The notes beneath the pieces are model-generated. The model saw only the letters and a list, made by a program, of their open reading frames with translations. It searched no databases and was not told the DNA's origin. Both the position numbers and the translations under genes were made by a program. Positions 46,954-57,907 of a DNA stretch of 64,000 nt are shown here, piece by piece (within the stretch, counting starts at the first letter, position 1; every line of letters starts with the position of its first letter). The stretch comes from Emiliania huxleyi CCMP1516 (taxonomy: Eukaryota; Haptophyta; Isochrysidales; Noelaerhabdaceae), in assembly GCF_000372725.1 (NCBI RefSeq), contig NW_005198966.1:2007537-2071536 (forward strand), read 5' to 3'.

Positions 46954-47988
46954 TCAGACCGCCCGAAAGGCGTGTCCGCCTGCCGCCGCCGCCGCCTCCA
47001 GCGCCGCCGTCTTCTCGTCGAATTCGCGCTGCAGCTCTGGCGACATGAGCTCGCGCCAGCCGCCCGTCTTGCCCTCTCGGAAGTGGTCCTTCTTGATGGA
47101 GCCGCCCTTCTTCAGCGTCTCCGCGTCGCGCGCCGCCGCCTCCGCCTTCATCACCTCGAAGCTGCTCCTCGCGGCGACCGCCTCGAGCTCCGCGTCGCTC
47201 CGCTCGAGCCCGAGGTGCGCGGCCACGCGGCCGACCGCGGCCTTCAGGTCTCGCTTGAGGTCCTCAAAGTGCACCACGAGCACCGTCGACGGGTGCGCGG
47301 CCGCAGCCTCCCACCAGCCGCGATGCCACGGCCAGATGCTCGACGACTCCACCTTGCCCCTCAGAAAGAGCGCGACAAAGTCGTCCCAGCCGCCGGAGAA
47401 GCCAAAGCCGGGGATGTTCTTCGTGTGGTGCAGCATCGACACCGCCGCGTCCTTGGGGTTGCGGCAGACGACGACCACCTTGCTGCCCGCCGCCGCTGCC
47501 GCCGCCGGCCCGCCCCGCCACGGCGCAGCCTCTGCGGTGGCGTGGGTCTTCCACGCGCGCCGCCCGCTGTCGCCCTCGGGCGCGGAGAGCGCACAGAGCG
47601 CCGCGCAGTCGCGCGGAGGCGTGCTCGACAGGCTTTTCATCGCCGCAGAGCCCTTGGCGGCGCGGCTCACAGACATCTCGAGCCAAGGCGCGTCCGCCAT
47701 CGGGTTCACGTCGGCGGAGCCGCCTCGCAGGAGGAGCATGACGATCTGCTGCATCCAGGTCGTCCCGCACTTTGGATAAGTGGCGATGAAGACGTCGTGC
47801 GGCTTTGGCGCCAGCTTCTCCCGCAGCTCGTACACGGCCGGCAGCACAAAGTCGAACGGGTGGACGAGGCCGGCGCACGCAAGCGGGTGATCGCCGTCCG
47901 CCTCCTCAACGTACTTGTAGCCGCAGGCAGGGTCGGCCAGCTTCACGCCAGCAGCCTCCTCCTCGGGCGTCAGGACATGAGAGGACAT
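46954..47988 (-). CDS. PAPS-dependent sulfotransferase
   Basis: Single exon, 344 aa from the ATG at 47988. It transfers sulfate from PAPS to a hydroxyl or amine acceptor, probably in the cytosol. Seen: 5'-phosphosulfate loop FIATYPKCGTTWMQQIVMLL, 3'-phosphate motif VVVVCRNPKDAAVSMLHH, VLVVHFEDLKRDL, and the C-terminal FREGKTGGWRELMSPE that corresponds to RKGxxGDWK..lt. All sulfotransferase_1 landmarks are present, in normal order and length. A putative catalytic His follows RRAWKTHATAE ('R.iktHl' motif). The acceptor is unknown; sulfolipids or polysaccharides are possible in algae. Confidence 0.92.
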   Translation of the reverse strand: MSSHVLTPEEEAAGVKLADPACGYKYVEEADGDHPLACAGLVHPFDFVLPAVYELREKLAPKPHDVFIATYPKCGTTWMQQIVMLLLRGGSADVNPMADAPWLEMSVSRAAKGSAAMKSLSSTPPRDCAALCALSAPEGDSGRRAWKTHATAEAAPWRGGPAAAAAAGSKVVVVCRNPKDAAVSMLHHTKNIPGFGFSGGWDDFVALFLRGKVESSSIWPWHRGWWEAAAAHPSTVLVVHFEDLKRDLKAAVGRVAAHLGLERSDAELEAVAARSSFEVMKAEAAARDAETLKKGGSIKKDHFREGKTGGWRELMSPELQREFDEKTAALEAAAAAGGHAFRAV

Positions 47989-50374
47989 CTCTAAGCCAGA
48001 AAGATGTTGCGAATGCAGTGGCGTACCTGGTACGGCTCGACCGGGCACCAAGAATTCTTGAAATACAACCAGAAGAAAACCTTCACCTGAAGAAAACCTT
48101 CACCCACGTCCCACACGTCACGGCGCGCAGGAGAGCTTGCGGCGGTGCTGTAGCGTGTACTCGCCGAGGGCATCGCGCCGAAAACCCCGCGCCCCCCAGC
48201 AGAGGCTGCAGCCTCTGCACAAGCAACACACTGACTGTATGTAAAAGGGTGAGTACTTGCTCTTTCTTGGGGTTGAGAGAGCTTGCTCCCTTCGCAGAGA
48301 GCAAAAGTGCAAGAAAAACTTTTGTTTTGCCTCGCTCTAACATAAGAGCTACATACATCCACTTTAGTGTTTAGATTAGATAGAAAGGCGAAGAACAGAG
48401 AGAGAGATTTTTGAACAAGGGTCAAGGCGAAAACCCAACAAGAAATCACGACTCTCCACTAGAAGCTCCGAATAGAGGGGGCGTCATGCAGCTAGGGGAA
48501 AGCCGGAGCGCAGGAACCAACCCTCGGAGAGTATTCTTTAGCTCCGAGTAGAGGGGGCGCGGTCTGCTGCTAGGGGGACCCAATGGAAACCCGCGGAGCG
48601 CGGAGCTAACCCTCGCGCCTCGGAGACCCGTGTTATGGCCCTGAGACGCTGAAATTTGAGGAACGCAGCATTAGGCTCGATTTCATAGGCCTTGAATTCA
48701 ACCAGCAAGGCCAAGGGCCAAAAGTGAAATCCAGTGAGCTGACCGACATCGAGCTGAAAAAGATGTGGCGCCTTCCAGTGTCAAGAAGCCAGCTCCACCA
48801 GCAGGTTGCTGCATCGTGATGTGAGCGCGCTCGCCGCGCGAACGTCTTGTTCGAGCACGAGGAAGACGAGGTACGTACTCGGCGCGTTGATGGCATGCGA
48901 CGCCTGTTGGCGGGTGGCGAGCATTCACACATGGAGCTTGTGTACCCAGCAGTCGCGACGAAGCTGCGTATGGATGATGTCTCCCGCCACCGCAGCAATG
49001 TACTTCGTATGTAGAACTGTACTGCTGGGGGGCCGTTACTCGGGTCCTTAGTTGTGCGCGGTGCGCGAGTTCTAACGAGTTTGTTTGAAGATGCTCAAGC
49101 GTAGGGAGGGCCCTTAGGGGCCTAGAGAACACAAGGTACACAACCCCCTCTCCCCTTTCTCCCAGTAAGCTAAAAGCCAGAAGATCGGCCCGCGAGGTGG
49201 GGTGCTAGTATGAGACCGATCCCCGTCGCAGTTCTCTTGCTCCAAGCGCTTGCGCTTCGGCGGTTAGTGGTGCACTAACCTCCGAGAAACCCTTCGGGTC
49301 GCTCCTCATCGCAAACCCTGTCAGCAGAGTCCTCCTACGGGAATGTACGTAAGAGCCACATACGAAAAAATGATGCCGTCAATCGCACGTCCCTGTCCAG
49401 CTGCGCTCCTCTGCTTCAGCGCTGAGAGACACACAAACTCACAAGACACTCAGCCAGTTGGGCTGCCAGCCTGCCACACATCCCGAGTATAGCGTACGGC
49501 ACTACGCCACTCTGCACTCAGGGCCACGCCCCCCCTGTCCCCCCCCCAGCACCCACGGTGCCAAGGGCACAAACAACAGCAGAACAACACAGCAGGCGAC
49601 AGGGGACGCCACGTGTGTGAGGCTAGAGCAGACTGCTCCGCCTCTAGCAATCTCGCCGGCCGCAAGGCACGGACGAGACCGTGTGTGGGTTCGTGTGAGG
49701 TGTCTATGGACGCTCTGCTCACAGGCTAGGGGCCTACCGCTAGCCCTCACTATACACTGAGCGAGCGAAAAGGGAGAGGGAGGCGCGCTTTCTGGAGAGG
49801 GAGGCGCGCTTTCTAGGCCCTTGGGGGCCCTACCACTCTACCACTCAGCGCAGTCGGAGAACGGGAGAAGCCGGTGAACGCGAATCTTCGGAGAGGATGG
49901 GGCAGTCATCACTGCCGCGCTCACTGGGTTCGAGAGATTGTGCGAGAGATTGGTGGGTTGAGAGAGCTTGCGTCGGAGTCGTTCCTCCGCTCCCGCACCT
50001 GTCGAGTGCAAGCTGCAGTTCCTTGGAGTCGAGGTACTTGGCCCCACTCAAGGTTGTAAGAGCGGCCATAACAGGTGTTATGGCTGTTTGGCTGGCTGCT
50101 CATAACACCTCATAACACCTCATAACACCTCATAACACCTCATAACACCTCATAGCACTCATAACACCTCCCACTGGTTGTCATGACAGCCAGCATAACA
50201 ACCTCATAACAGCTGTTATGGTGTCGGCCGGAAAAATTCTTCTTTTGGAGCCTGTGTGTGTGCCAGTCCGCGCCAGTCCGCGCCCTTGTCGTGCCAGTGT
50301 GCTGTGAGAGAGGCTTGTATCTTAAGAATTCTTTTGGAGCCCCGCCCGGCGCGTAGCTACTACCAGTCAACCGG
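47989..50374. repeat. Gene-poor region with short direct repeats
   Basis: At 48465-48612, two copies of a ~75-bp unit (gctccga(a/g)tagagggggcg, then ctaggggg) lie in tandem. At about 49302-49330 lies the 29-bp element shared with 9409-9437. 49364-49410 resembles 52029-52055 (aaaaaatgatg, then atcgcacgtcc). From about 50098 to 50160 is a tandem cataacacct array. gttgagagagcttgc occurs at 48277 and 49966. No gene is supported. Confidence 0.65.
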
Positions 50375-50896
50375 ATGAAGATGTTCAAGAGCCAGAAGCC
50401 CTCGTCATTTGACCTGCGCGTCTCCGACTTCAAGAAGACTCAGCAAGAGGATTCCCGGCTTCAACTGTCCTGTCTGTGTCGTACGACTCACTGTTGCTCT
50501 GAGATCCGAGAGGCGTGGGCCATCGACGCGTCAAACGGCCTGCAAATCTACGCGTTTCCCGAGGGATCGAAGGACGAGTCCGCGACGTTTGTCAACACGC
50601 TGAAGTGTGATGGTGTTTCAGAGCGTCATGTCCGTTTGGTGATCCGAGGTTTGATGATTGAATTTAACTTGAGGGGGAAAGAGAACATATTTGGCGATCG
50701 ATGCCGAACCTCTGCCGCGCGCGAGGCGAAAATTCCAGCGGCGAGCTGTTCGGCGTGGCCTCTCGGGGCCATAACACCGTGGACCGGGGACGGCTCTCTC
50801 ATAGCAGCCCATAACATGGGCCCCATAACAGCCATAACAGCCATAACATGTTATGGGCTGCTATGCCCAGGGAGCCATAACACCATAACACAATAA
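50375..50896 (+). CDS. Small unknown ORF between CATAACA tracts
   Basis: 173 aa from the ATG at 50375. The first ~110 residues look protein-like (MKMFKSQKPSSFDLRVSDFK, RLQLSCLCRTTHCCSEIREA, LQIYAFPEGSKDESATFVNT, CDGVSERHVRLVIRGLMIEF); the last ~45 residues come from the CATAACA repeat tract and are probably not native. No family is recognised. It may be a damaged or truncated gene. Confidence 0.35.
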   Translation: MKMFKSQKPSSFDLRVSDFKKTQQEDSRLQLSCLCRTTHCCSEIREAWAIDASNGLQIYAFPEGSKDESATFVNTLKCDGVSERHVRLVIRGLMIEFNLRGKENIFGDRCRTSAAREAKIPAASCSAWPLGAITPWTGDGSLIAAHNMGPITAITAITCYGLLCPGSHNTITQ

Positions 50897-50900
50897 CTGT
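50770..50900. repeat. CATAACA motif tract
   Basis: 'ccataacag/ccataaca' repeats, including a palindromic cataacatgttatg at about 50842-50855. It mirrors the tract at 50090-50225. Confidence 0.8.
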
Positions 50901-52181
50901 GTGAGTGGGGCCAAAGGTACCAGACGCCATCAACCTGCCCTGCGCCCTGAGCAAAGTCGAGGGCCTTTTCCCTCTCGGCCCGAGCCTGCGCGGCAGCGGC
51001 CTGGCGCGTTGCATTCTTCTTTGCGTTTGACGGCTTTTCTTCTTACCGCCTCCATGGCCGCCCGCTCCATATTGCCGCTCAAAAATTAAATATTCTTAGC
51101 TTTGCCCTTGCCTCCGACGCTAGAGACAGTCACCACGGATACATACGTCCGTGGGAGTGCCCCCCTCCCCCACCTGCCCTGCTTACACAGGATAGCATGC
51201 CCCGAGAACGGCGGCATTTGGCGGGGGGAACCAGGGAAGGAGGTTCGGTTTTTGCTTTTTCTTTGTGCTCTCGGGGGAATGTTCTCTCGGCGCCCATGGC
51301 CTTCTGAGGTTTCGTACTAATGACGTCCTTCTTGGCACTTCGGGCGTCGGTGTGTGCGTATCTGTGGTGTCTAATTCCCCCGGTATGCTATATAGGTTTC
51401 GAACGGCCACCTCCCTTTCACTCGCAGCGATTCCTTGGACCTTGCTGGATACCTTTCCGCAAGCGGAAGGTCGCCAGTTCGAAACCTGCTTTGACCCTTA
51501 TATTTTTTCTTACCTGAGCGGGCTCAATTTTGCTCTAGGTGCCTCCTACGATTCGATCCCGCCTTCTCAGGCAGTCGCCTGGTGCGTTGTTCGTTTTCGT
51601 CACGGGAGGTAGCCCGACCTTCATATTGCCGCTCAAGTGCCCTGCCTGCACGCGCGGGGCAAGCAAGGGGCGCGCCACCAATTTGGCTAGGAGGGGCGGC
51701 TAACTTGCTCGTCCGGAAACCTGCCTCCGAAGAGGCATCTGCGATTAAGTCAGCATGCACGCTCAGGGTTGATGTCGTTCGTCGAGCGAGTGCACTCGTT
51801 CGTGTGTCACTGATTGCTCATGCATGGCCGGCGGGGCCGAGAAGTTGTGAATTTGGAAATCGGGCCAGCGAGCGCTTCCCTTGGGAGGAGAGGCGCTCTT
51901 AGTCTTACGCTTGAAGTAGGCAAAGTAGACTGTACCGTGTTTGTTATGACCCCCCCCCAATGAACACACCAGTGAGGGTGGGCGAGACGATCGAGGGGCC
52001 GAACCACTCGGAACCGACCCTATCCACTGAAAAAATGATGTCGATCGCACGTCCCCTTTGTGCGGGTGCGGGCACCTTCGCTTGGAACGTCCAGCCGCGC
52101 GCAAGGCCGTTCTTCTTTCTTCTGCGCTCCGCTGCCGTCCTCCGCTTCAGCGCTCTGCGCTCCGCCGCTGCCCAGCGCCTG
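50901..52181. other. Unresolved region upstream of the nucleotidase gene
   Basis: No gene was found. A pair of B-box-like strings (ggtttcgaacggcc near 51398; ccagttcgaaacctg near 51475) is present, but no tRNA fold could be built. Long frames overlap on both strands. Confidence 0.35.
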
Positions 52182-53992
52182 ATGAGGGCGCTCTGCCGGC
52201 CCATCCCACCGCTGGCTGCACCTCGGGCACGTCCGCCGCGACGGCTTGCGCACGAGCTCCTCCCTCGCATCCTCCAGGGCTCTGTGCTCCCGCCGCGTGT
52301 CCAGGATCTCATCACGACGCACGCAGAGTCGCTGCTACCGCCGCCAGCCGCGCTGCGCGTCAAGCTTCCTGAGCTCGGCGCGCGGCTGGACCGGGTCTTC
52401 TGCAATCGCGAGTTGAGGATGAACGACGTCAAGGTGATTGGCTTCGACTATGATTACACCCTCGTCTCATACAAGTGGGCCCTCCAGGATCTCGTGTACG
52501 AGAGGGCGAAGAACTACCTGCTACAGCGTCTGCGCTACCCGCCGTCGCTCGGCGAGTGCTCCTTCGACCGAAGCTTCCCAATCCGCGGCCTTGTCTTTGT
52601 AGACAGCGCCATTGAAGCTGTCCTGAAGCACACAGGTCATGAAGCGAAAAGGTCGTAAGCTGCCTTGTAGGACCGCCGCCACGGCGTCCTCATGAAGCTG
52701 TCCTACTCGCTCGCCATCCACGCAGACACGGTCCATCTCGGCCGCCGTCGACTCCAGCACGACGAAGTGATCGAGCTATACGGCGACGGGCACACCGAGC
52801 GCCCCGTGGCGGCTTGAGGAGTGCTCTGTGTTTGCATCCTCTTCTGTTTGCACCTAGGTTGCACGTGCCGATGGGCGAAATCTCAGAGCACATGATCATC
52901 CTCAACGACCTCTTCTCCCTCTCCGAGGCGCCGTGAGCTCTGATCCGCCGAAAGGGCCACCCCACCCGCCACCGGCCCACATCGCTCCTCGCGACAGGCG
53001 TGCCTGCTCGCCGACGTCGTCCAACTGGCGATCGACGCGGACATTCCTTTTGACCCGGCAGCGCTCGCCGCAGATGTGTCCTCGGCCATCAGCTGGGTCC
53101 ACCTCTCCGGAGCGCTGCACGACACCGTCGCTGCAGACCCCAACCAGTACCTCGAGCCGAGCCCGAGGCTGGGCGAGATGCTCGAGCAGGCACGCCTCTC
53201 CGGCAAGAAGCTCTTCTTGATGACCAACTCCTCCTTCGCCTTTGCGGACGCGGGGATGCGCTTCTTGCTGGGGGACCAGTGGCAGAGCCTCTTCGACGTT
53301 GTCGTCACGCTCGCCCAGAAGCCCGCCTTCTATCGACGAGACTCCGCCTTCCGAGTGATGTCGCAGCACGGCTTCGTGAAGTGGAGTCAGGCGGAGCACG
53401 CCGACGTCGCCAAGGGTCGCGTGCTCGTCGGTGGTTCCCTGCGGGAGCTTGCTCGCCTGACAGGATGGACAGGCAGACAGGTTTTGTACGTCGGGGACCA
53501 TCTGATGGCGGATCTGGCGGAGCCGCGGCGGCAGGCCGGCTGGGCGACGGCGGCCATCGTGCGAGAACTGGAGGAGGAGCTTTTGATACAGACGACGGAG
53601 CAGTACAAGGACTACCACACGCGGGCGCTCGCGGTCAGCTCGATGCTCCGCCGGCTGCAGAGCCTGGACCTGCCCGAGGAGGAGCGGGACGCCGCTCTCG
53701 ACGCGCTCGAGGCTCTCTCTGTTTTGCTAGGTGGCGGCTTGGGGAGCCTCTTGCAACCTCGTCTGTTTGCACTTAGGCGGAGCGCCACAGAATACGCTGC
53801 TGCGCGCCCGGGCTGTATAATTCAAGCTTTGGCTCGGTCTTCCGACACAATGCCGACTCCACTGCTTACGCCTTCGCCCTGAAACAGCACGTCGACCTCT
53901 ACACCTCGCGGTTGGAAAACCTGCTGGCGTACTCGCCTCACCACCGCTTTTACGCGACGCGATGCAAAATCCTGCCGCACGACCCTGACTGA
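52182..53992 (+). CDS. HAD-family 5'-nucleotidase, NT5DC type
   Basis: Exons 52182-52598, 52671-52789, 52858-52927, 52998-53720, 53777-53992; 514 aa. It is a HAD hydrolase of the NT5C2/NT5DC family (nucleoside 5'-monophosphate dephosphorylation, or a non-catalytic homologue). Seen: GFDYDYTLVSYK (DxDxT nucleophile), FPIRGLVFDRRHGVLMKLSY, FSLSEACLLADVV, LFLMTNSSFAF (motif II), FDVVVTLAQKPAFY, VLYVGDHLMADL (motif IV) and the closing YNSSFGSVFRHN, VDLYTSRLENLLAYSPHHRF. Introns: GT, GC, GC, GT. The last exon is in a different frame from exon 4 and supplies the family-diagnostic tail. The start choice gives an Arg-rich leader (RALCRPIPPLAAPRARPP), possibly mitochondrial. Confidence 0.9.
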
Positions 53993-54586
53993 CTCCGAGA
54001 GGCGAGAGCTGTGTCAGACGAGGTGTTGACGCGGTTTCTCGGATTCTCTTCTCTTTGAGCTATTCCAGCTAATTCGTACAAAAACAACCCCGGGGCCATT
54101 TCGCATTTGTGATCGCACATGGGCTAGTGCCATTTCACTCCGCTGACACGCTAATCTTGAAAACGTCTCCAACGGAGCTCCGTGTTGCTTCCAGCGCCCT
54201 CCCCCGCGCTCCCTGCGGCCATGGCCGATGCTCCTAGAAAGAGAGGTCATCTGGCTACCGCGAGAGCGACCCAACTCGTCGACATCGTCCGATGATGGTG
54301 CCGCAAAGTCAGCCTTCGGAGGCTATCGTGGGGTCGAGCCGGCAGTAGCCGTGACATGTGGTTCCACCACCCCTCGTAGGCTTTGCCTCTGACCGCCACC
54401 GTTCCCAGGCTGCCTAATTGGATGGAAAGGAAGGCTCGGCGAGCGTATAGAAGCGTGCTCGACCTCGTCGTGGCAACCTGTACGGCAGCGCTGGTAGGCG
54501 CGATGAGCGTCGTGCCACCTGACCCGAGACGGGTCGCAGGCGTCGTACCGAGCGCGTAGAGACCGTGTCCTGATGTGATCTGCACG
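53993..54586. other. Left flank of the tandem array
   Basis: No gene. At 54117-54140 catgggctagtgccatttca occurs, whose reverse complement (one base different) is at 57648-57672, just beyond the array. Confidence 0.45.
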
Positions 54587-54686
54587 NNNNNNNNNNNNNN
54601 NNNNNNNNNNNNNNNNNNNNNNNNNNNNNNNNNNNNNNNNNNNNNNNNNNNNNNNNNNNNNNNNNNNNNNNNNNNNNNNNNNNNNN
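54587..54686. other. Assembly gap (100 N) at the left edge of the tandem array
   Basis: A standard 100-N gap; the first visible unit of the array starts at 54687. Confidence 0.98.
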
Positions 54687-55073
54687 GCTTCTTGATGCTT
54701 CTGCGGTCAAGCTCGACCTTATGTGACATGATATGCCACAATAATGCATGCTCTCACCCCTCTAAGTGTCGAAGTTTACCGGTGACTCTCCGGTGGCCCG
54801 ATAGTACCGTGTGCCTTTCTTCAAACGAACGCGCTTCGAGGTTCGACAATCGCTAAGCTGCTTATGGGGCACCGCTGCGACTCCCTTGGGGATGCCTGAG
54901 GCCACCCCAAGCACTCCCTAAGCCTTACGTGGACGATTTCAACCCTACTCTGTGTTTGTTCGTCTACGCACATTAGCAACTTTGTGCTCATGTCAACGCC
55001 ACGCCAGCGCTAGCCCATTCAACCCCGCCCCATTGGGGGCGGGGCCGTCAAGGGCCTCACTCTGTCCCTATCA

Positions 55074-56054
55074 TTGAAAGTAGCAACCGGGTCTGTCCAA
55101 CCACTCTCCGAATGGGATTTTCTGCCCTGCCGCCTGTCGCGGCCCCGCCTGCCTCCCGGGGCCCGCCCGGCCGTGCCATCCGCCGCCGGACCGCCCGGCG
55201 GGTCCAACCCGAAGCGGGCGACCGGCCGTTCGCACCGCTCGGCCGGCGGGGCGAGCCCCGCGGCCCTCGATCGCTCGCCCCGGGACGTGGCCCGACCGGC
55301 CCACGCGCACGTCCTGGCCTCTACCGCCGCTTTCGGCGGCGCAATTTGCGCCTTCATCGCTCTCTGGATCCTCCTGGCACCCATCGGACTCTTCCCGACG
55401 GTCGGCGGCACCCACTCCGTGCACTTTGAGTCAGACTCGCTCTTCGGCAGGCACGCTCTTCGGCAAAAAGTCGCCGCCGGCCGTTCACGCCGAGCCAGCC
55501 AGTTGCCGGCTCGCACGGCAGCCTCTTCCTCTCGACCAGCCTCAACTTCGACACGGTCATCATTTTGTCGCTGCGTGCTCGTGGCGAGCCGGGCGGCGGT
55601 CAAAGTTTGCCCAGACAAGCGCCAGGCGATAGCAAGGTCTCTGTTCGCCCTGTGCATGTCAGGCCAGGCTGCAGCGGGGCACTACCATCGTGCTACGCTG
55701 TTGCAGCCTGACCTTTCCCACTGTGCACAGCCGCCAGAGCACCACCACCGCCCGGCATCGTGTCACGGCGAGCTCCTTCTGCACCCGTTCGCGAGGCTCT
55801 CGCGCTGGCACACTTCGGCCTTCCGCTGCTCGCGTTCGGCGAGCTCTTCTCCGCACTCCTGCCACGGTGCCGTCGCCACACACCTTCTGGCCGGCCTGAG
55901 CCATGCGGACCCTCTCTCCCTCTCTGGAGCACGCCACGGGCCGCGACGGCTGCTGGCAGCCGGCCCGCGGCGTGAGCGGAGGCAGTTTGCCGGCACAGTC
56001 GAGCTGGAGTATCCGCTTCTTGATGCTTCTGCGGTCAAGCTCGACCTTATGTGA
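55074..56054 (+). CDS. Long ORF of tandem unit 1, unknown
   Basis: 326 aa. It is Arg/Ala/Ser-rich with one hydrophobic segment (FGGAICAFIALWILLAPIGL, residues about 87-106). The frame is maintained in the next unit (56404-57174), but overlapping open frames exist on the other strand, so coding status is not shown. Family unknown. Confidence 0.3.
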   Translation: MKVATGSVQPLSEWDFLPCRLSRPRLPPGARPAVPSAAGPPGGSNPKRATGRSHRSAGGASPAALDRSPRDVARPAHAHVLASTAAFGGAICAFIALWILLAPIGLFPTVGGTHSVHFESDSLFGRHALRQKVAAGRSRRASQLPARTAASSSRPASTSTRSSFCRCVLVASRAAVKVCPDKRQAIARSLFALCMSGQAAAGHYHRATLLQPDLSHCAQPPEHHHRPASCHGELLLHPFARLSRWHTSAFRCSRSASSSPHSCHGAVATHLLAGLSHADPLSLSGARHGPRRLLAAGPRRERRQFAGTVELEYPLLDASAVKLDLM

Positions 56055-56403
56055 CATGATATGCCACAATAATGCATGCTCTCACCCCTCAAAGTGTCGA
56101 AGTTTACCGGTGACTCTCCGGTGGCCCGATAGTACCGTGTGCCTTTCTTCAAACGAACGCGCTTCGAGGTTCGACAATCGCTAAGCTGCTTATGGGGCAC
56201 CGCTGCGACTCCCTTGGGGATGCCTGAGGCCACCCCAAGCACTCCCCAAGCCTTGCGTGGACGATTTCAACCCTACTCTTTGTTTGTTCGTCTACGCACA
56301 TTAGCAACTTTGTGCTCATGTCAATGCCACGCCAGCGCTAGCCCATTCAACCCCGCCCCATTGGGGGCGGGGCCCGTCAAGGGCCTCACTCTAGTCCCTA
56401 TCA

Positions 56404-57174
56404 TTGAAAGTAGCAACCGGGTCGCGCCACACGCTCTCCGAATGGGATTTTCTGCCCTGCCCCTGTCACGGCCCCGCCTGCCTCCCGGAGGCCCGCCCGG
56501 CCATGCAATCCGCCGCCGGACCGCCCGGCGGGTCCAACCCGAAGCGGGCGACCGGCCGTTCGCACCGCTCGGCCGACGGGGCAAGCCCCGCGGCCCTCGA
56601 TCGCTCGCCCCGGGACGTGGCCCGACCGGCCCACGCGCACGGCCTGGCCTCTACCGCCACTTTCGGCGGCGCAATTTGCGCCTTCATCGCTCTCTGGATC
56701 GTCCTGGCACCCATCGGACTCCTCCCGACGGTCGGCGGCGCCCACTCCGTGCACTTTGAGTCAGACTCGCTCTTCGGCAGGCACGCTCTTCGGCAAAAAG
56801 TCGCCGCCGGCTGTCCACGCCGAGCCAGCCAATTGCCGGCTCGCACGGCAGCCTCTTCCTCTCGACCAGCCTCAACTTCGACACGGTCATCATTTTGTCG
56901 CTGCGTGCTCGTTGCGAGCCGGGCGGCGGTCAAAGTTTGCCCAGACGAGCGCCAGGCGATAGCAAGGTCTCTGTTCGCCCTGTGCATGTCAGGCCAGGCT
57001 GCAGCGGGGCACGACCATCGTGCTGCCCTGTTGCAGCCTGACGTTTCCCACTGTGCACAGCCGCCAGAGCACCACCACCGCCCGGCATCGTGTCACGGCG
57101 AGCTTCTTCTGCGCCCGCTTGCGAGGCTCTCGCGCTGGCACACTTTGGCCATCTGCTGCTCGCGTTCGGCGTGA
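56404..57174 (+). CDS. Long ORF of tandem unit 2, shortened copy
   Basis: 256 aa. It aligns with the first 250 residues of the unit 1 frame with scattered substitutions, then is cut short by the ~130-bp deletion. The hydrophobic segment reads FIALWIVLAPIGLLPTVGG. Family unknown. Confidence 0.3.
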   Translation: MKVATGSRHTLSEWDFLPCPCHGPACLPEARPAMQSAAGPPGGSNPKRATGRSHRSADGASPAALDRSPRDVARPAHAHGLASTATFGGAICAFIALWIVLAPIGLLPTVGGAHSVHFESDSLFGRHALRQKVAAGCPRRASQLPARTAASSSRPASTSTRSSFCRCVLVASRAAVKVCPDERQAIARSLFALCMSGQAAAGHDHRAALLQPDVSHCAQPPEHHHRPASCHGELLLRPLARLSRWHTLAICCSRSA

Positions 57175-57907
57175 GGAGGCAGCGTTGCCGGCACAGTCGA
57201 GCTGGAGTATCCGCTTCTTGATGCTTCTGCGGTCAAGCTTGACCTTATGTGACATGATATGCCACAATACTGCATGCTCTCACCCCTCAAACTGTCGAAT
57301 TTTTGTTTAGTACTGGTGACCCGACACCGGTGGCCCGATAGTACGGCTCTACCGTGTGCCTTTCTTCAAACGAACAGGCTTCGAGGTTCGACAATCGCTA
57401 AAAGCTGCTTTTGGGGCACCGCTGCGACTCCATTGGGGATGCCTGAGGCCACCCCAAGCACTCCCCAAGCCTTACGTGGACGAATTCAACCCTACTTTTT
57501 GTTCGTCTACCCACATTAGCAACTTCGTGCTCATGTCAACGCCACGCAAACGCTAGCCCATTCAACCCCGCCCCCATTGGGGGCGGGGCCCTTCAAGGGC
57601 CTAAGTCTAGTGGTCAAATCAAGATTTTGTAACGCGATCTGTGCCACAGTGAAATGGCACTAGCCATGCGATTCGCGGCCTCGGCCCTCTTCGCGGACTT
57701 TTGCGGAGTTCTCCGTACTCCGAAAAACTCGCCGTGCAGAGATATGTGTGTAAGAAGGCGGGTGCGCAAAAAGATTCCGTCAGGGGGACAGGACACGAAT
57801 CGGAAACGAATCGGGCACCCGCGGAACACATCGAACGGCATATCACCCACCTCAGGGCCTTCTCGAGTTTCCGCTGCCCGTTTCCACCCTCTCGGCCGCA
57901 CAATGCA

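Larger units (their letters stand above)
54687..57600. repeat. Tandem array of a 1.2-1.3 kb unit
   Basis: The unit start gcttcttgatgcttctgcgg lies at 54687, 56015 and 57213 (periods 1,328 and 1,198 bp, the second unit lacking ~130 bp near its right end). Units are highly alike. Each contains ggtttcgaa-type sequence and a perfect 9-bp stem hairpin (ccccgcccc/ggggcgggg) at about 55023, 56351 and 57566. The third unit is truncated. Each full unit holds one long plus-strand frame, described separately. Confidence 0.93.

Noticed and set aside
51390..51510. Possible tRNA genes (B-box-like strings on both strands)
   Set aside because: No A box, cloverleaf or complementary acceptor stem could be built around either string.
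55019..55657. Minus-strand frame within the tandem unit
   Set aside because: Arg/Ala-rich with no motif; plus-strand frame is longer, and neither is proven.
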